From CAIWHR01 sp963713275 (lineage in GTDB: Bacteria > Pseudomonadota > Gammaproteobacteria > Burkholderiales > Casimicrobiaceae), in the NCBI GenBank assembly GCA_963713275.1, contig CAVQLG010000015.1, positions 119,368 through 183,367 of the forward strand: DNA of 64,000 nucleotides, read 5' to 3'. Shown in pieces: positions 10,122 to 19,707 of this stretch. The notes below the pieces were generated by a model. That model saw nothing but the letters and a program-made list of their open reading frames with translations, did no database searches and was not told the DNA's origin. Both the position numbers and the translations under genes were made by a program. Positions within the stretch are counted from its first letter, which is position 1. The number at the start of each line of letters is the position of its first letter.

Positions 10122-10475
10122 ATGGACACCATCTTCATCCAGGAGCTGCGGCTCACCACGCGCATCGGCATCTACGCGTGGGAACGCGAGTTGCCGCAAA
10201 CGCTCGCGCTCGACCTGGAGCTCGGGCTTGTGTCGGACACGGCGTTTCGCAGCGACGACTTTGCCGACGCGCTCGATTACGCCGCGGTCGTCGCGCGGCT
10301 TCAGCGCTATGCCGGCGAGCACGGCCACCAGCTGCTGGAGCGTTTCGCGCAGGGGGTCGCCGACCTGGTCCTCGAGGAATTCGCGGCGAGCTTCGTCCGA
10401 ATTCGCGTCGCCAAGCTCGCGGCGCTCCCCGGGGTCAAGGCGCTCGGCGTGGCCATCGAGCGCAAGCGCGGCTGA
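10122..10475 (+). CDS. folB: Dihydroneopterin aldolase FolB
   Basis: Converts 7,8-dihydroneopterin to 6-hydroxymethyl-7,8-dihydropterin and glycolaldehyde in folate synthesis. 117 residues, the normal size: MDTIFIQELRLTTRIGIYAW, with the conserved IGIYAWER and a C-terminal VAKLAALPGVKALGVAIER including the active-site region Lys. The start ATG lies 49 bp from the divergent plsY start. A strong hairpin follows its stop. Confidence 0.93.
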   Translation: MDTIFIQELRLTTRIGIYAWERELPQTLALDLELGLVSDTAFRSDDFADALDYAAVVARLQRYAGEHGHQLLERFAQGVADLVLEEFAASFVRIRVAKLAALPGVKALGVAIERKRG

Positions 10476-10478
10476 GCG

Positions 10479-10503
10479 CCGGCCGGCACCATCTGCCGGC
10501 CGG
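10479..10503 (+). terminator. Hairpin after folB
   Basis: Perfect 10-bp stem CCGGCCGGCA / TGCCGGCCGG with a 5-nt loop, starting four bases after the folB stop. No U-tract follows, so it may be a transcription terminator of reduced strength or an mRNA-stabilising end; being nearly symmetrical it could serve either strand. Confidence 0.45.
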
Positions 10504-10543
10504 GCTCCGCGGAGCGCTTTGTGCTCGGGGCGCGCCGGCGGCG

Positions 10544-10861
10544 TCAGCGCCGGCGGCGAACCTGGCGCGCCCCGGCGACCAGCAAAAGCGCCGACAGCAC
10601 GACCAGCAGCGCATCGCGCAGCGCCGGAATCGCGGCCGCTGCGATCTCGCCGAAATCGTAGTCGGTCGCCGTGGGCGCGAGCGCGTTGTCGAGCCGGATG
10701 CCGCTGATGACGTTGCCGCCGCCCTGCGCGGTGCCGCCCGCGCTGCCCGGATTGGCCGCGCCTGCCGAATACCCCGCCGGCTGCGACTCGGTCAAGGTGT
10801 AGCCGGCCGCGTTGCTGGGCGCAAGCCAGACGAACGCGTAGCTGCCGTCGGCGCCGCTCAC
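10544..10861 (-). pseudogene. C-terminal remnant of an SdrD-B/IPTL-CTERM surface protein
   Basis: A 105-residue open frame with no credible start (GTG only). DGSYAFVWLAPSNAAGYTL matches the ends of the SdrD-B-like domains of the large gene next door (there DGTFAFTALPESDAAGFTL), and the fragment ends in IPALRDALLVVLSALLL plus GARQVRRRR, a degenerate IPTL-type tail with membrane segment and basic end. The upstream coding strand has no similarity and hits a stop at about 10,940. It points away from the large paralog. I read it as the tail of a lost paralog. Confidence 0.6.
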
Positions 10862-11040
10862 ACGGTCGCGCCCACGGACGTTGCGCGAATGCCAAGGGTG
10901 ACCGCCGACGCCGTGCTCGCGCGTCCCGAGCCCGGGACATTACACACTCTCTCCTGTAAGATTTCCCGGCGGCGATGCTTGCTCGTACCCCTGCCTGGGG
11001 TCCCTCGTCCAAACCATAACACCGCCCCGGATTCGCAGCG

Positions 11041-14000
11041 ATGACCAAGACCGCCCAACTGCCCGGCGCTCAGACAGGCGTACGCCGACCTGCCCCTGTT
11101 CATCGCGGCGCCCCGAAGCGCTCGGCCCTGCGCGCCCTCGCCCTCGGATGGCTGCTGCTGCTGCCAGGCATCGTCTGGGCCGGGTTGACGGCGTCGGTCA
11201 CCCTCCAATCCGGGGCCCCCACCAACATCCGCCCCAGCGAGCTCACGACGCTGGAGATCACGCTCGCCAACAACAACTCGTTGGCGGCGATCAACAACGT
11301 CGCGCTGAGCAACAGCCTGCCGGGCACGCTGCCCAACGGCCTGCTGGTCGCCGGCGCCGCCACGTACACCTGCCTCGATCCGGTCGCTGGCACCACGGCG
11401 CCCGGGTCGGGCACGTTAACTGCGGCGATCGGCACGCAGGCGATCCAGCTCGCCGGCGGTATCATCCCGGCGCGCAACAGCACGGCGAGCGTGGACGGTG
11501 CCTGCACCATCCGCATCCCCGTCACCGCCGGCAGCTCCAACGGCACTGGTACCGCCTACACCTACACCATCCTCGGCGGTGCGGTTACCGGCAACGACGG
11601 CAGCCCCGTGGCCAACATCGGCAACGTCAGTCAGAGCGTCAACGTCACCGCGATCGCGCAGCCGCAGATCAGCAAATTGTTCAGCAACGCCACCGCCATC
11701 CTCGGTGGCGCCTCACGCACGCTGACCCTCACGATCAGCAACGCCAATCCGATTCCAATCAGCGACTTCAGCATCACCGACACCTTTCCGACGCTGGGCG
11801 CCGGGGGTGCCGTGATCCAAGTGGCGGCCACTCCCGCGCCTAGCTCCACCTGCACCGCGGGCGGCACCCCGGCAGGGTTCGTCGGACTCGCGGCCGGCGC
11901 CACGTCGATCACCGCCAGCGGCGGCACGGTGCCCGCCAACGGTTCGTGCACGCTGTCGGTGGCAATCGTCGGCCGCCAAACCAACGGCGCCTTCAGCACC
12001 GGTGCCCGCACCAACACGATCAACGCCGTCAGCGATTTCACCAATGCGATCGGCATTCGCGCGCAGGCCAACGCGACCGCGAACATCACCGTCACCTCCC
12101 CGCTGGGAGTCAACAAGACGTTCTCGCCGGGATCGCTCGCCGACAACCAGACCGGGACGATGACCATCACCCTGACCAACTCCGGTGACTCGCCGCTCAT
12201 CGTGCAGGGCTTCACCGACAGCCCGATCGACGGCATCGGCGACACTGATCCCGCGCTCGGCATCAAGGTGAACGGTGCCATTGGAGTCTCCTGCACCGGC
12301 GCCGGTGTGGCCGGCACCTATGCCGCCACCACGAACAACGTCGGGATCACCCAGACCGCCAGCACGACCATCGCCGCCGGCGGAAGCTGCACGATCAGCG
12401 TACCCGTTCTCGCCAACACCATGGCGCCGAACACGCCGGTGACCTACACCAACACCATTGCCGCCGGCGCAGTGGATGTCGGCGATCCGGCCATCGTCAG
12501 CCAGGGCCGCACGGCGACGATCCTGGTTGCCGATACGTTGCGCGTGCTCAAGTCGAGCAACGCCAACGCGCCGCGCCCAGGCAATCCGGTGCAGTATCTG
12601 GTCACGGTGCAGAACTGGACCACCGCGCCGATGAGCGACGTGCTCGTGACCGATGCGCTCGAGAACGGCATGACCTTCCTCACCGGCACGATCGCCGGCC
12701 GCGACTACACGCCGCTGCTCACCGGCACTGGTTGTTCGGGGCTGGCAGTGACCAGCGTCACTGGTGATGCCACGGCCCGGTTCACGATCGGATCCATTCC
12801 GGCCCGCTCGAGCGTGAGCTCGCCGGGTGCCTGCACGGTCGCCTTCTACGTCATGACCGCCACCAACGCGGCGCAAGGCAGCTCTACCCGCAACAACCTG
12901 CCGGCCGGACAGGTGTGTACCGGCGCCGGCACGTGCAACGGCGGCGCCGCAGCCTCCGCCGACAACGGAGTGAGTACCGCGGTCCTGCAGCTCGCCAAGG
13001 CCTTCAATCCCGCCGGGCCGCTGGCCGAGGGCACGGTGACGCGTATGACGATCACCTTGTCGAACTACTCGGTCAACCCGCTCGCCAACGTCTCGATCTC
13101 CGACACGCTGCCGATCTCCGGTACGGTGCAGATGCAGGTTGCCACGCCCGCCAATGCGGCGACGACCTGCGGGGGAACGATCACCGCAGCAGCAGGCTCG
13201 ACCTCGGTCGCGCTCAACGGCGGCACCGTCCCCGCACGTGCGAACGGTGCCACTGGGGCAGTAGGTGCGGGCAACCCCGGCAGCTGTACGCTGCAAGTCG
13301 ACGTCGTCGCCGCGGCGGGCGCCTACACCAACACCGCGACGGCCGCGGGCACCGAGACGTATGCCGACGGCACGACGCACCTGGTCGGTCCGCTCAACGC
13401 CAACGCATCGATCAGCTTCAATTCAATCCTCACCGCCAGCAAGACCTTCAACCCCGCGTCGGTGTCCTCGGGCGGGCGCTCGACGGTGACGGTACGCCTC
13501 GCCAACTCCGCCGCGGTGGCACTCGCCAACGTGCGAGTGATCGACCCGCTACCGGCCGGCATGGTGCTGGCGACGCCCACCAATGCCTATACCACCTGCG
13601 ACGGCGGCACCGGAATCAGCGGCGCCCCTGGCGCCAGCAGCATCACCCTCCAGGGTGCCACCATCGCCGGCGGCGGCACCTGCGACTTCCGCTTCGACGT
13701 GGTCGCGACCGGTTCGGCCAGCTGGTCGAATGCGATTCCGCCCGGAAACATTCTCGCCGTGGGCACCGGCGTCACCAACCAGACGCCGGTCACCGGCACG
13801 CTCGCCTTTAATGCCGGCAACGCGCTGACGGTCGCCAAGGCGACCAATCCCAGCACGCTCTCGTTCCCTGGGCAGCCGAGCCGGCTCACCATCACCATCA
13901 CCAACGGCGCCACTGCCGTGAGCGGCCTCTCGCTAACCGATCACTTCACCCTGGACGGACAGGCGGCCTCGGCGCCGAACGGAATGGTCGTGGCGGCCAA

Positions 14001-17000
14001 CCCGCAAACCTCGACCACCTGTTCCGGAGGCACGGTCACGGCGGCCCCGGGCGCAACCTCGATCACCCTCTCTGGCGCCGCCATGGCGGCGTCGTCGGTG
14101 TGCACGGTGGCGGTGAATGTCACCACCAACCGCACCGGTGGAATCACCAACTTCATTCCCGTCGGTGCCATCCGGACCGAACAGGCGCTCAGCAATGCGC
14201 TGCAGGCGACCACCAGCCTCACCGCGCAGACCAACATCGGCGTGGTGAAGCAGTTCATCCCGCCGGTGATCAAGCCAGGGCAGCGTTCGCGCCTGCGGCT
14301 CACCTTCTACAACGGTGCCTCGCAGCCGGCGAGCAATCTGTCGGTCGTGGACAACCTGCCCGCCGGAGTCACCGTCCCGCTAGGCCCCGATCCCGTCACC
14401 ACCTGCACCGGCGCCATCGTCAGCGCCCCCACCCCGACGCAGGTCCAGGTTAATAGCGGCGCGCTGGCAGCGGCCGCCGGCGGCGTGCCCGCATCGTGCT
14501 ACGCAGAGATCGACGTCACCGCCACAGCCGAGGGCAGCTACACCAACACCATCCCGGCGAGCGCGCTCTCGGCGACGATCGGCGGCACGCCCGTGACCAA
14601 CGCCGATCCGGCCACCGCGGTGCTCTCCACCCGGCTGCCCGTGGTGATTCACAAGGCCATCGGCGGCTTCACGCTCGATGCCGGCAACCCCGCGGGCTTC
14701 AACACCGGCGAAGCGAGCCGGGCTCCAGGCCTGGCGGCCCCGCTGGTGCTCCGCCTCGCCAACCCGAACGCGGTAAACCTCACCGAGGCCGCGCTGACCG
14801 ATGCCCTGCCCGCGGGGCTGGTCGTCGCCGTCGCGCCCAACGCGTCGACCACCTGCGCCGGCGGCACCGTGCTCGCCGATCCCTCGGCGCTCACCCTCCG
14901 GCTCACCGGTGCGACGATCCCGGCTAACGGCTCGTGCACGGTCAGCGTCGACGTGTTGAGCAACATCGCCGGCACCTACGACAACCAGATCGCCAGCGGC
15001 GCGCTCACCACGTTCGAAGGCGTGCGCAACGAGGAACCGACGAGCGCACGCCTGGTCGTCACCTCGCTGCCGGGCGTGGGCAAGCAGCTCTCGCCGCCAG
15101 TCATCATTCCTGGCGGCATCTCCCGCCTGACCATCGTCATCGACAACGACAACAGCGTCGCCACGACGCTGACCGCGAATCTCACCGACACGTTGCCGAC
15201 TTCACCGGCGGCAATGGTCGTCGCCACGCCGAACAACGTCAGCACCACCTGTCCCGGCGGTGTGGGCGTCGTACAGGCTGCGCCCGGGAGCCCGACGGTG
15301 CGCGTGAACAGCGGTGCCGTCATTCCGCGTAGCGGCTGCCGCGTCGAAGTCGACGTCACCGCGCCCGCACCCGGTGCGTACAACAACAACATTCCGGTGG
15401 GCGGCCTGCAGACCACCTTCGGCACTAATCAGCAACCCGCCAACGCGACGCTGCTGGTGAGCACCCTGGGCTACATTTCGGGCAAGGTGTTCCTCGACAA
15501 CCTGGCCCCGCTCGATGGCGTCCATGTTTCGGGCACCGATACGCCGGTCGCCGGTGTGCAGGTTCAGCTCAAGAGCGGCACCGGTTGCGCTGGAGCAACG
15601 TTGTTCACCACGCACACCGACGCGCTGGGCAACTACCTCTTCGCCGAGCTGCCCGCCGGCACCTACACGGTGTGCCAGCCGCTACAGCCGGCGGGGACGC
15701 TCAACAGCGCGGCGCGCGCTGGAAGCATCGTCGGCATCGGTGCCAGCACCGGAACCGCCGGCAGCGCATCCAACCCCACCGCCACCACCAGCCAGATCGC
15801 TGGCATCGTGCTCGGCAACGATGGCGGTGATCCCACCCGCGTCAGCGGCTCGCCCGGCAACGACTTCTCCGAAGTGCTGCCAGTGAGCATCGCCGGCAAG
15901 GTCTACCTCGACCTCAACAACGACGGCGTGCAGCAGGGAGCCGATCCATCGCTCGCCGGAGTGGCGCTGCAGCTGACCGGCAACGACTGGCTGGGCAATC
16001 CGGTGAGCGTGGGCACGCTCAGCGACGGCAGCGGCCAGTACCTGTTTGCCAACCTGCCGCCGCCGGGACCGGGAGGCTATTCGGTGACCGAGCCGACGCA
16101 GCCCCCGTCGACCAACAACGGCATCACCACCGCCGGCGCCGCCGTGCCCAACGGCACCGCCGGTACGGCGACCGGACCGGCGACGCTGCCCAGTCGCATC
16201 GCCGGCATCGTGCTGCCGCCGGGCAGCGCATCGGTGGGCAACGACTTCGCCGAGATCCCCAACGACCGCGGGGTGTTCGGGCGCGTGTTCCGCGACTTCG
16301 ACGACAATGGCCTGTTCAATGGCACCGACACCGGGATCGGCGGGCAGGTGATCCAGCTCACCGGCAACGACCTGCACGGCAACCCGGTGAGCCGGACCAC
16401 GACCACGCAGAGCGACGGCACTTTCGCGTTCACTGCCTTGCCGGAGAGCGACGCGGCGGGCTTCACGCTGACCCAGCCCGCGCAACCGCCCAATACGCAG
16501 AGCGGGCTCACCTCGCCGGGAACCACCGGCGGCAGTGCATCGCCACGAACGGTGCTGCCCAGCACGATCGCCGGCCTCAATCTCGCCGGCGCCAACACCA
16601 TCTCCGCCGATAACCTGTTCGGCGAGATCGACCGCCCGACTCTGCCGCCCGCGCCGAGGCCGGTGGTGATTCACAAGGCCATCGGCGGCTTCACGCTCGA
16701 TGCCGGCAACCCCGCGGGCTTCAACACCGGCGAAGCGAGCCGGGCTCCAGGCCTGGCGGCCCCGCTGGTGCTCCGCCTCGCCAACCCGAACGCGGTAAAC
16801 CTCACCGAGGCCGCGCTGACCGATGCCCTGCCCGCGGGGCTGGTCGTCGCCGTCGCGCCCAACGCGTCGACCACCTGCGCCGGCGGCACCGTGCTCGCCG
16901 ATCCCTCGGCGCTCACCCTCCGGCTCACCGGTGCGACGATCCCGGCTAACGGCTCGTGCACGGTCAGCGTCGACGTGTTGAGCAACATCGCCGGCACCTA

Positions 17001-18777
17001 CGACAACCAGATCGCCAGCGGCGCGCTCACCACGTTCGAAGGCGTGCGCAACGAGGAACCGACGAGCGCACGCCTGGTCGTCACCTCGCTGCCGGGCGTG
17101 GGCAAGCAGCTCTCGCCGCCAGTCATCATTCCTGGCGGCATCTCCCGCCTGACCATCGTCATCGACAACGACAACAGCGTCGCCACGACGCTGACCGCGA
17201 ATCTCACCGACACGTTGCCGACTTCACCGGCGGCAATGGTCGTCGCCACGCCGAACAACGTCAGCACCACCTGTCCCGGCGGTGTGGGCGTCGTACAGGC
17301 TGCGCCCGGGAGCCCGACGGTGCGCGTGAACAGCGGTGCCGTCATTCCGCGTAGCGGCTGCCGCGTCGAAGTCGACGTCACCGCGCCCGCACCCGGTGCG
17401 TACAACAACAACATTCCGGTGGGCGGCCTGCAGACCACCTTCGGCACTAATCAGCAACCCGCCAACGCGACGCTGCTGGTGAGCACCCTGGGCTACATTT
17501 CGGGCAAGGTGTTCCTCGACAACCTGGCCCCGCTCGATGGCGTCCATGTTTCGGGCACCGATACGCCGGTCGCCGGTGTGCAGGTTCAGCTCAAGAGCGG
17601 CACCGGTTGCGCTGGAGCAACGTTGTTCACCACGCACACCGACGCGCTGGGCAACTACCTCTTCGCCGAGCTGCCCGCCGGCACCTACACGGTGTGCCAG
17701 CCGCTACAGCCGGCGGGGACGCTCAACAGCGCGGCGCGCGCTGGAAGCATCGTCGGCATCGGTGCCAGCACCGGAACCGCCGGCAGCGCATCCAACCCCA
17801 CCGCCACCACCAGCCAGATCGCTGGCATCGTGCTCGGCAACGATGGCGGTGATCCCACCCGCGTCAGCGGCTCGCCCGGCAACGACTTCTCCGAAGTGCT
17901 GCCAGTGAGCATCGCCGGCAAGGTCTACCTCGACCTCAACAACGACGGCGTGCAGCAGGGAGCCGATCCATCGCTCGCCGGAGTGGCGCTGCAGCTGACC
18001 GGCAACGACTGGCTGGGCAATCCGGTGAGCGTGGGCACGCTCAGCGACGGCAGCGGCCAGTACCTGTTTGCCAACCTGCCGCCGCCGGGACCGGGAGGCT
18101 ATTCGGTGACCGAGCCGACGCAGCCCCCGTCGACCAACAACGGCATCACCACCGCCGGCGCCGCCGTGCCCAACGGCACCGCCGGTACGGCGACCGGACC
18201 GGCGACGCTGCCCAGTCGCATCGCCGGCATCGTGCTGCCGCCGGGCAGCGCATCGGTGGGCAACGACTTCGCCGAGATCCCCAACGACCGCGGGGTGTTC
18301 GGGCGCGTGTTCCGCGACTTCGACGACAATGGCCTGTTCAATGGCACCGACACCGGGATCGGCGGGCAGGTGATCCAGCTCACCGGCAACGACCTGCACG
18401 GCAACCCGGTGAGCCGGACCACGACCACGCAGAGCGACGGCACTTTCGCGTTCACTGCCTTGCCGGAGAGCGACGCGGCGGGCTTCACGCTGACCCAGCC
18501 CGCGCAACCGCCCAATACGCAGAGCGGGCTCACCTCGCCGGGAACGACCGGCGGCAGCGCGACACCACGGACGGCAGTGCCCAGCACGATCAGCGGAATC
18601 AATCTCGCCGGCGCCAACCTCACATCCGCGAGCAATCTGTTCGGCGAGATCGACCGCCCGACTCTGCCGCCCGCGCCGAGGCCGGAGGTGATCCCGACGC
18701 TTTCGCAGTGGTCGCTGATGCTGCTGGCGGCACTGCTGGCATTGCGAGCGCTGGTGCAATTGCGACGCAGGCACTGA
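11041..18777 (+). CDS. Giant secreted repeat protein, DUF11-like and SdrD-B-like domains, IPTL-CTERM tail
   Basis: 2578 residues. A signal peptide is likely (residues ~25-48, ALGWLLLLPGIVWA then cleavage). Residues ~50-1480 are about ten tandem ~130-residue DUF11/DUF7933-like beta domains, each with a 'SxLTITLxN', 'TDxLP', 'TTCxGG' and 'SCTxxVxV' pattern. Then come three SdrD-B/Cna-B-like domains (GYISGKVFLDN, VSIAGKVYLDLNNDGVQQGA, GVFGRVFRDFDDNGLFNGTD). Residues 1201-1874 are duplicated as 1875-2548. The tail is VIPTLSQWSLMLLAALLALR plus RRRH: an IPTLxxW motif, membrane segment and Arg cluster, the form recognised by exosortase H in other bacteria. No exosortase is in the window. The role is probably adhesion or matrix structure; no enzymatic motif is seen. 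Confidence 0.85.
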   Translation: MTKTAQLPGAQTGVRRPAPVHRGAPKRSALRALALGWLLLLPGIVWAGLTASVTLQSGAPTNIRPSELTTLEITLANNNSLAAINNVALSNSLPGTLPNGLLVAGAATYTCLDPVAGTTAPGSGTLTAAIGTQAIQLAGGIIPARNSTASVDGACTIRIPVTAGSSNGTGTAYTYTILGGAVTGNDGSPVANIGNVSQSVNVTAIAQPQISKLFSNATAILGGASRTLTLTISNANPIPISDFSITDTFPTLGAGGAVIQVAATPAPSSTCTAGGTPAGFVGLAAGATSITASGGTVPANGSCTLSVAIVGRQTNGAFSTGARTNTINAVSDFTNAIGIRAQANATANITVTSPLGVNKTFSPGSLADNQTGTMTITLTNSGDSPLIVQGFTDSPIDGIGDTDPALGIKVNGAIGVSCTGAGVAGTYAATTNNVGITQTASTTIAAGGSCTISVPVLANTMAPNTPVTYTNTIAAGAVDVGDPAIVSQGRTATILVADTLRVLKSSNANAPRPGNPVQYLVTVQNWTTAPMSDVLVTDALENGMTFLTGTIAGRDYTPLLTGTGCSGLAVTSVTGDATARFTIGSIPARSSVSSPGACTVAFYVMTATNAAQGSSTRNNLPAGQVCTGAGTCNGGAAASADNGVSTAVLQLAKAFNPAGPLAEGTVTRMTITLSNYSVNPLANVSISDTLPISGTVQMQVATPANAATTCGGTITAAAGSTSVALNGGTVPARANGATGAVGAGNPGSCTLQVDVVAAAGAYTNTATAAGTETYADGTTHLVGPLNANASISFNSILTASKTFNPASVSSGGRSTVTVRLANSAAVALANVRVIDPLPAGMVLATPTNAYTTCDGGTGISGAPGASSITLQGATIAGGGTCDFRFDVVATGSASWSNAIPPGNILAVGTGVTNQTPVTGTLAFNAGNALTVAKATNPSTLSFPGQPSRLTITITNGATAVSGLSLTDHFTLDGQAASAPNGMVVAANPQTSTTCSGGTVTAAPGATSITLSGAAMAASSVCTVAVNVTTNRTGGITNFIPVGAIRTEQALSNALQATTSLTAQTNIGVVKQFIPPVIKPGQRSRLRLTFYNGASQPASNLSVVDNLPAGVTVPLGPDPVTTCTGAIVSAPTPTQVQVNSGALAAAAGGVPASCYAEIDVTATAEGSYTNTIPASALSATIGGTPVTNADPATAVLSTRLPVVIHKAIGGFTLDAGNPAGFNTGEASRAPGLAAPLVLRLANPNAVNLTEAALTDALPAGLVVAVAPNASTTCAGGTVLADPSALTLRLTGATIPANGSCTVSVDVLSNIAGTYDNQIASGALTTFEGVRNEEPTSARLVVTSLPGVGKQLSPPVIIPGGISRLTIVIDNDNSVATTLTANLTDTLPTSPAAMVVATPNNVSTTCPGGVGVVQAAPGSPTVRVNSGAVIPRSGCRVEVDVTAPAPGAYNNNIPVGGLQTTFGTNQQPANATLLVSTLGYISGKVFLDNLAPLDGVHVSGTDTPVAGVQVQLKSGTGCAGATLFTTHTDALGNYLFAELPAGTYTVCQPLQPAGTLNSAARAGSIVGIGASTGTAGSASNPTATTSQIAGIVLGNDGGDPTRVSGSPGNDFSEVLPVSIAGKVYLDLNNDGVQQGADPSLAGVALQLTGNDWLGNPVSVGTLSDGSGQYLFANLPPPGPGGYSVTEPTQPPSTNNGITTAGAAVPNGTAGTATGPATLPSRIAGIVLPPGSASVGNDFAEIPNDRGVFGRVFRDFDDNGLFNGTDTGIGGQVIQLTGNDLHGNPVSRTTTTQSDGTFAFTALPESDAAGFTLTQPAQPPNTQSGLTSPGTTGGSASPRTVLPSTIAGLNLAGANTISADNLFGEIDRPTLPPAPRPVVIHKAIGGFTLDAGNPAGFNTGEASRAPGLAAPLVLRLANPNAVNLTEAALTDALPAGLVVAVAPNASTTCAGGTVLADPSALTLRLTGATIPANGSCTVSVDVLSNIAGTYDNQIASGALTTFEGVRNEEPTSARLVVTSLPGVGKQLSPPVIIPGGISRLTIVIDNDNSVATTLTANLTDTLPTSPAAMVVATPNNVSTTCPGGVGVVQAAPGSPTVRVNSGAVIPRSGCRVEVDVTAPAPGAYNNNIPVGGLQTTFGTNQQPANATLLVSTLGYISGKVFLDNLAPLDGVHVSGTDTPVAGVQVQLKSGTGCAGATLFTTHTDALGNYLFAELPAGTYTVCQPLQPAGTLNSAARAGSIVGIGASTGTAGSASNPTATTSQIAGIVLGNDGGDPTRVSGSPGNDFSEVLPVSIAGKVYLDLNNDGVQQGADPSLAGVALQLTGNDWLGNPVSVGTLSDGSGQYLFANLPPPGPGGYSVTEPTQPPSTNNGITTAGAAVPNGTAGTATGPATLPSRIAGIVLPPGSASVGNDFAEIPNDRGVFGRVFRDFDDNGLFNGTDTGIGGQVIQLTGNDLHGNPVSRTTTTQSDGTFAFTALPESDAAGFTLTQPAQPPNTQSGLTSPGTTGGSATPRTAVPSTISGINLAGANLTSASNLFGEIDRPTLPPAPRPEVIPTLSQWSLMLLAALLALRALVQLRRRH
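14641..16662 (+). repeat. 2022-bp tandem duplication, copy 1
   Basis: In-frame segment of the giant surface gene encoding two DUF11-like and three SdrD-B-like domains (674 residues). Bases 14641-16523 are identical to copy 2; a tract at 16524-16614 differs at about 22 positions; the last 48 bases are identical again. The join to copy 2 falls at GTGGTGATTCAC. Confidence 0.93.
16663..18684 (+). repeat. 2022-bp tandem duplication, copy 2
   Basis: Second copy, offset exactly 2022 bp, directly followed by the IPTL-CTERM tail. Its divergent tract is 18546-18636. Confidence 0.93.
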
Positions 18778-18885
18778 CTTGCTGAGCTAACAGGCTCTTG
18801 GTTACCCGGTCAGCGCCAGCCAGGGCTACGTAGCCGAGGCTGGTGCGGCAGCACGCGGTACGCGGCCAGCTTCATCGCCCAGACC

Positions 18886-19065
18886 GAGGCCAGCCCGGAA
18901 GCCGAGCTGCCTCCGTTAAGTAACGATGGGTTCGACGCCTTCCTCGACTGCGGCACCCTGGCTCATGGTTTCCTGCGCCTGCGCTGTGGCGAGTGCGACC
19001 ATAACAAGGTGCCAGCCTCTTAGCTGCGAGCGTCGGGGTTCCGCTCTTCCGCCGCGAGACCGAAT
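18886..19065 (+). pseudogene. IS91-like transposase N-terminal remnant
   Basis: The + strand reads NDGFDAFLDCGTLAHGFLRL then RCGECDHNKVPAS, the zinc-binding N-terminal domain of IS91-type transposases (CG.L.HGF...C..C). A stop follows at 19,019; two bases on, another frame gives SCERRGSALPP, the decayed form of the SCKRRGFCPSC zinc motif. Frameshift, stop and no downstream catalytic region make it a dead fragment. The flanking 18778-18885 holds nothing I recognise. Confidence 0.6.
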
Positions 19066-19182
19066 GCATTGTCCTTCACCCATCATCTGCGCCGCTCCGG
19101 AAATCGTTAAGCTTCAACCGGTGGCTGCAGCGGTCGCGCCGCCGTAGTGTCGGGCCGGCGCGGGGTCTGTGGGAGTGCTCGG

Positions 19183-19540
19183 TCAGACGGCGCGCGGCTG
19201 TAGGGCTGGTGGTAGGACAAAACCGCAGGCGGTAAAGACGGCGTTGAAGGTGCCGGTCTCGGTGCGAAGGCGGTAGCGCTTGCCCTGCATGGCCAGTTCG
19301 AGCTCCGGCAGGCTGGTGAGATCGGTGCGGACATACTCCCACTCGCGGTTGCCGGCGCCCTTGGCCTCGAAGCGATCCTGCAGCGCCTTGCGCAGGACCA
19401 GGGCGAGAAACGAGCAGAACACGTGGCCGCGGATCGTTTCGTCGGCCTCTTGGAAGATCGGTCGGGTGTCGAGTTGGCTCCTTATGGTGCGGATGATCGC
19501 CTCGACCAGCCACAGTTGTTGCGTCTCGCTCAACGGGTAC
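19183..19540 (-). pseudogene. IS1634-like transposase C-terminal remnant
   Basis: Minus-strand frame with RPIFQEADETIRGHVFCSFL, then ALVLRKALQDRFEAKG and a C-terminal LRTETGTFNAVFTACGF, the conserved end of IS1634-family (DDE) transposases including the DETIRGHVFCSFLAL block that follows the catalytic Glu region. The N-terminal two thirds is absent. The frame runs without a stop into the start of an unrelated secreted protein (19541-19707), so it is a fusion scar rather than a working gene. Confidence 0.65.
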
Positions 19541-19707
19541 GTGCCCGGCAGCAACGTAGCGGATTGGTACCAGCCGTTGGCCGGGTTGTCGTCGAGGTTC
19601 ATCACGAGGTCGACCGCGGCGTGCGCGGTGATGGCGAAGAAGCCCAGGAGACCTGCGGCGTTGCGGAGCAGGGTCGCGAGCCTGCGGACCGAGGACATTG
19701 CACGCAT
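19541..19707 (-). pseudogene. N-terminal fragment of a secreted protein, fused to transposase remnant
   Basis: From the ATG at 19707: MRAMSSVRRLATLLRNAAGL then LGFFAITAHAAVDLVMNLDD, a clear signal peptide with an AHA cleavage site, followed after ~25 residues by transposase-type sequence in the same frame. The mature start (AVDLVMNLDDNPA) recalls DUF11-type surface proteins, so it could be the start of a lost paralog of the giant gene; that link is inference. Where exactly the two parts join is uncertain. Confidence 0.4.

Noticed and set aside
8247..11048. 933-codon minus-strand frame across tsaD, plsY and folB
   Set aside because: Runs opposite or out of frame with three confident genes; Arg-rich shadow composition.
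11041..18777. Repeats of the giant gene as non-ribosomal or phage tail modules
   Set aside because: They are beta-sandwich DUF11-like and SdrD-B-like surface domains with a signal peptide and a sorting tail.
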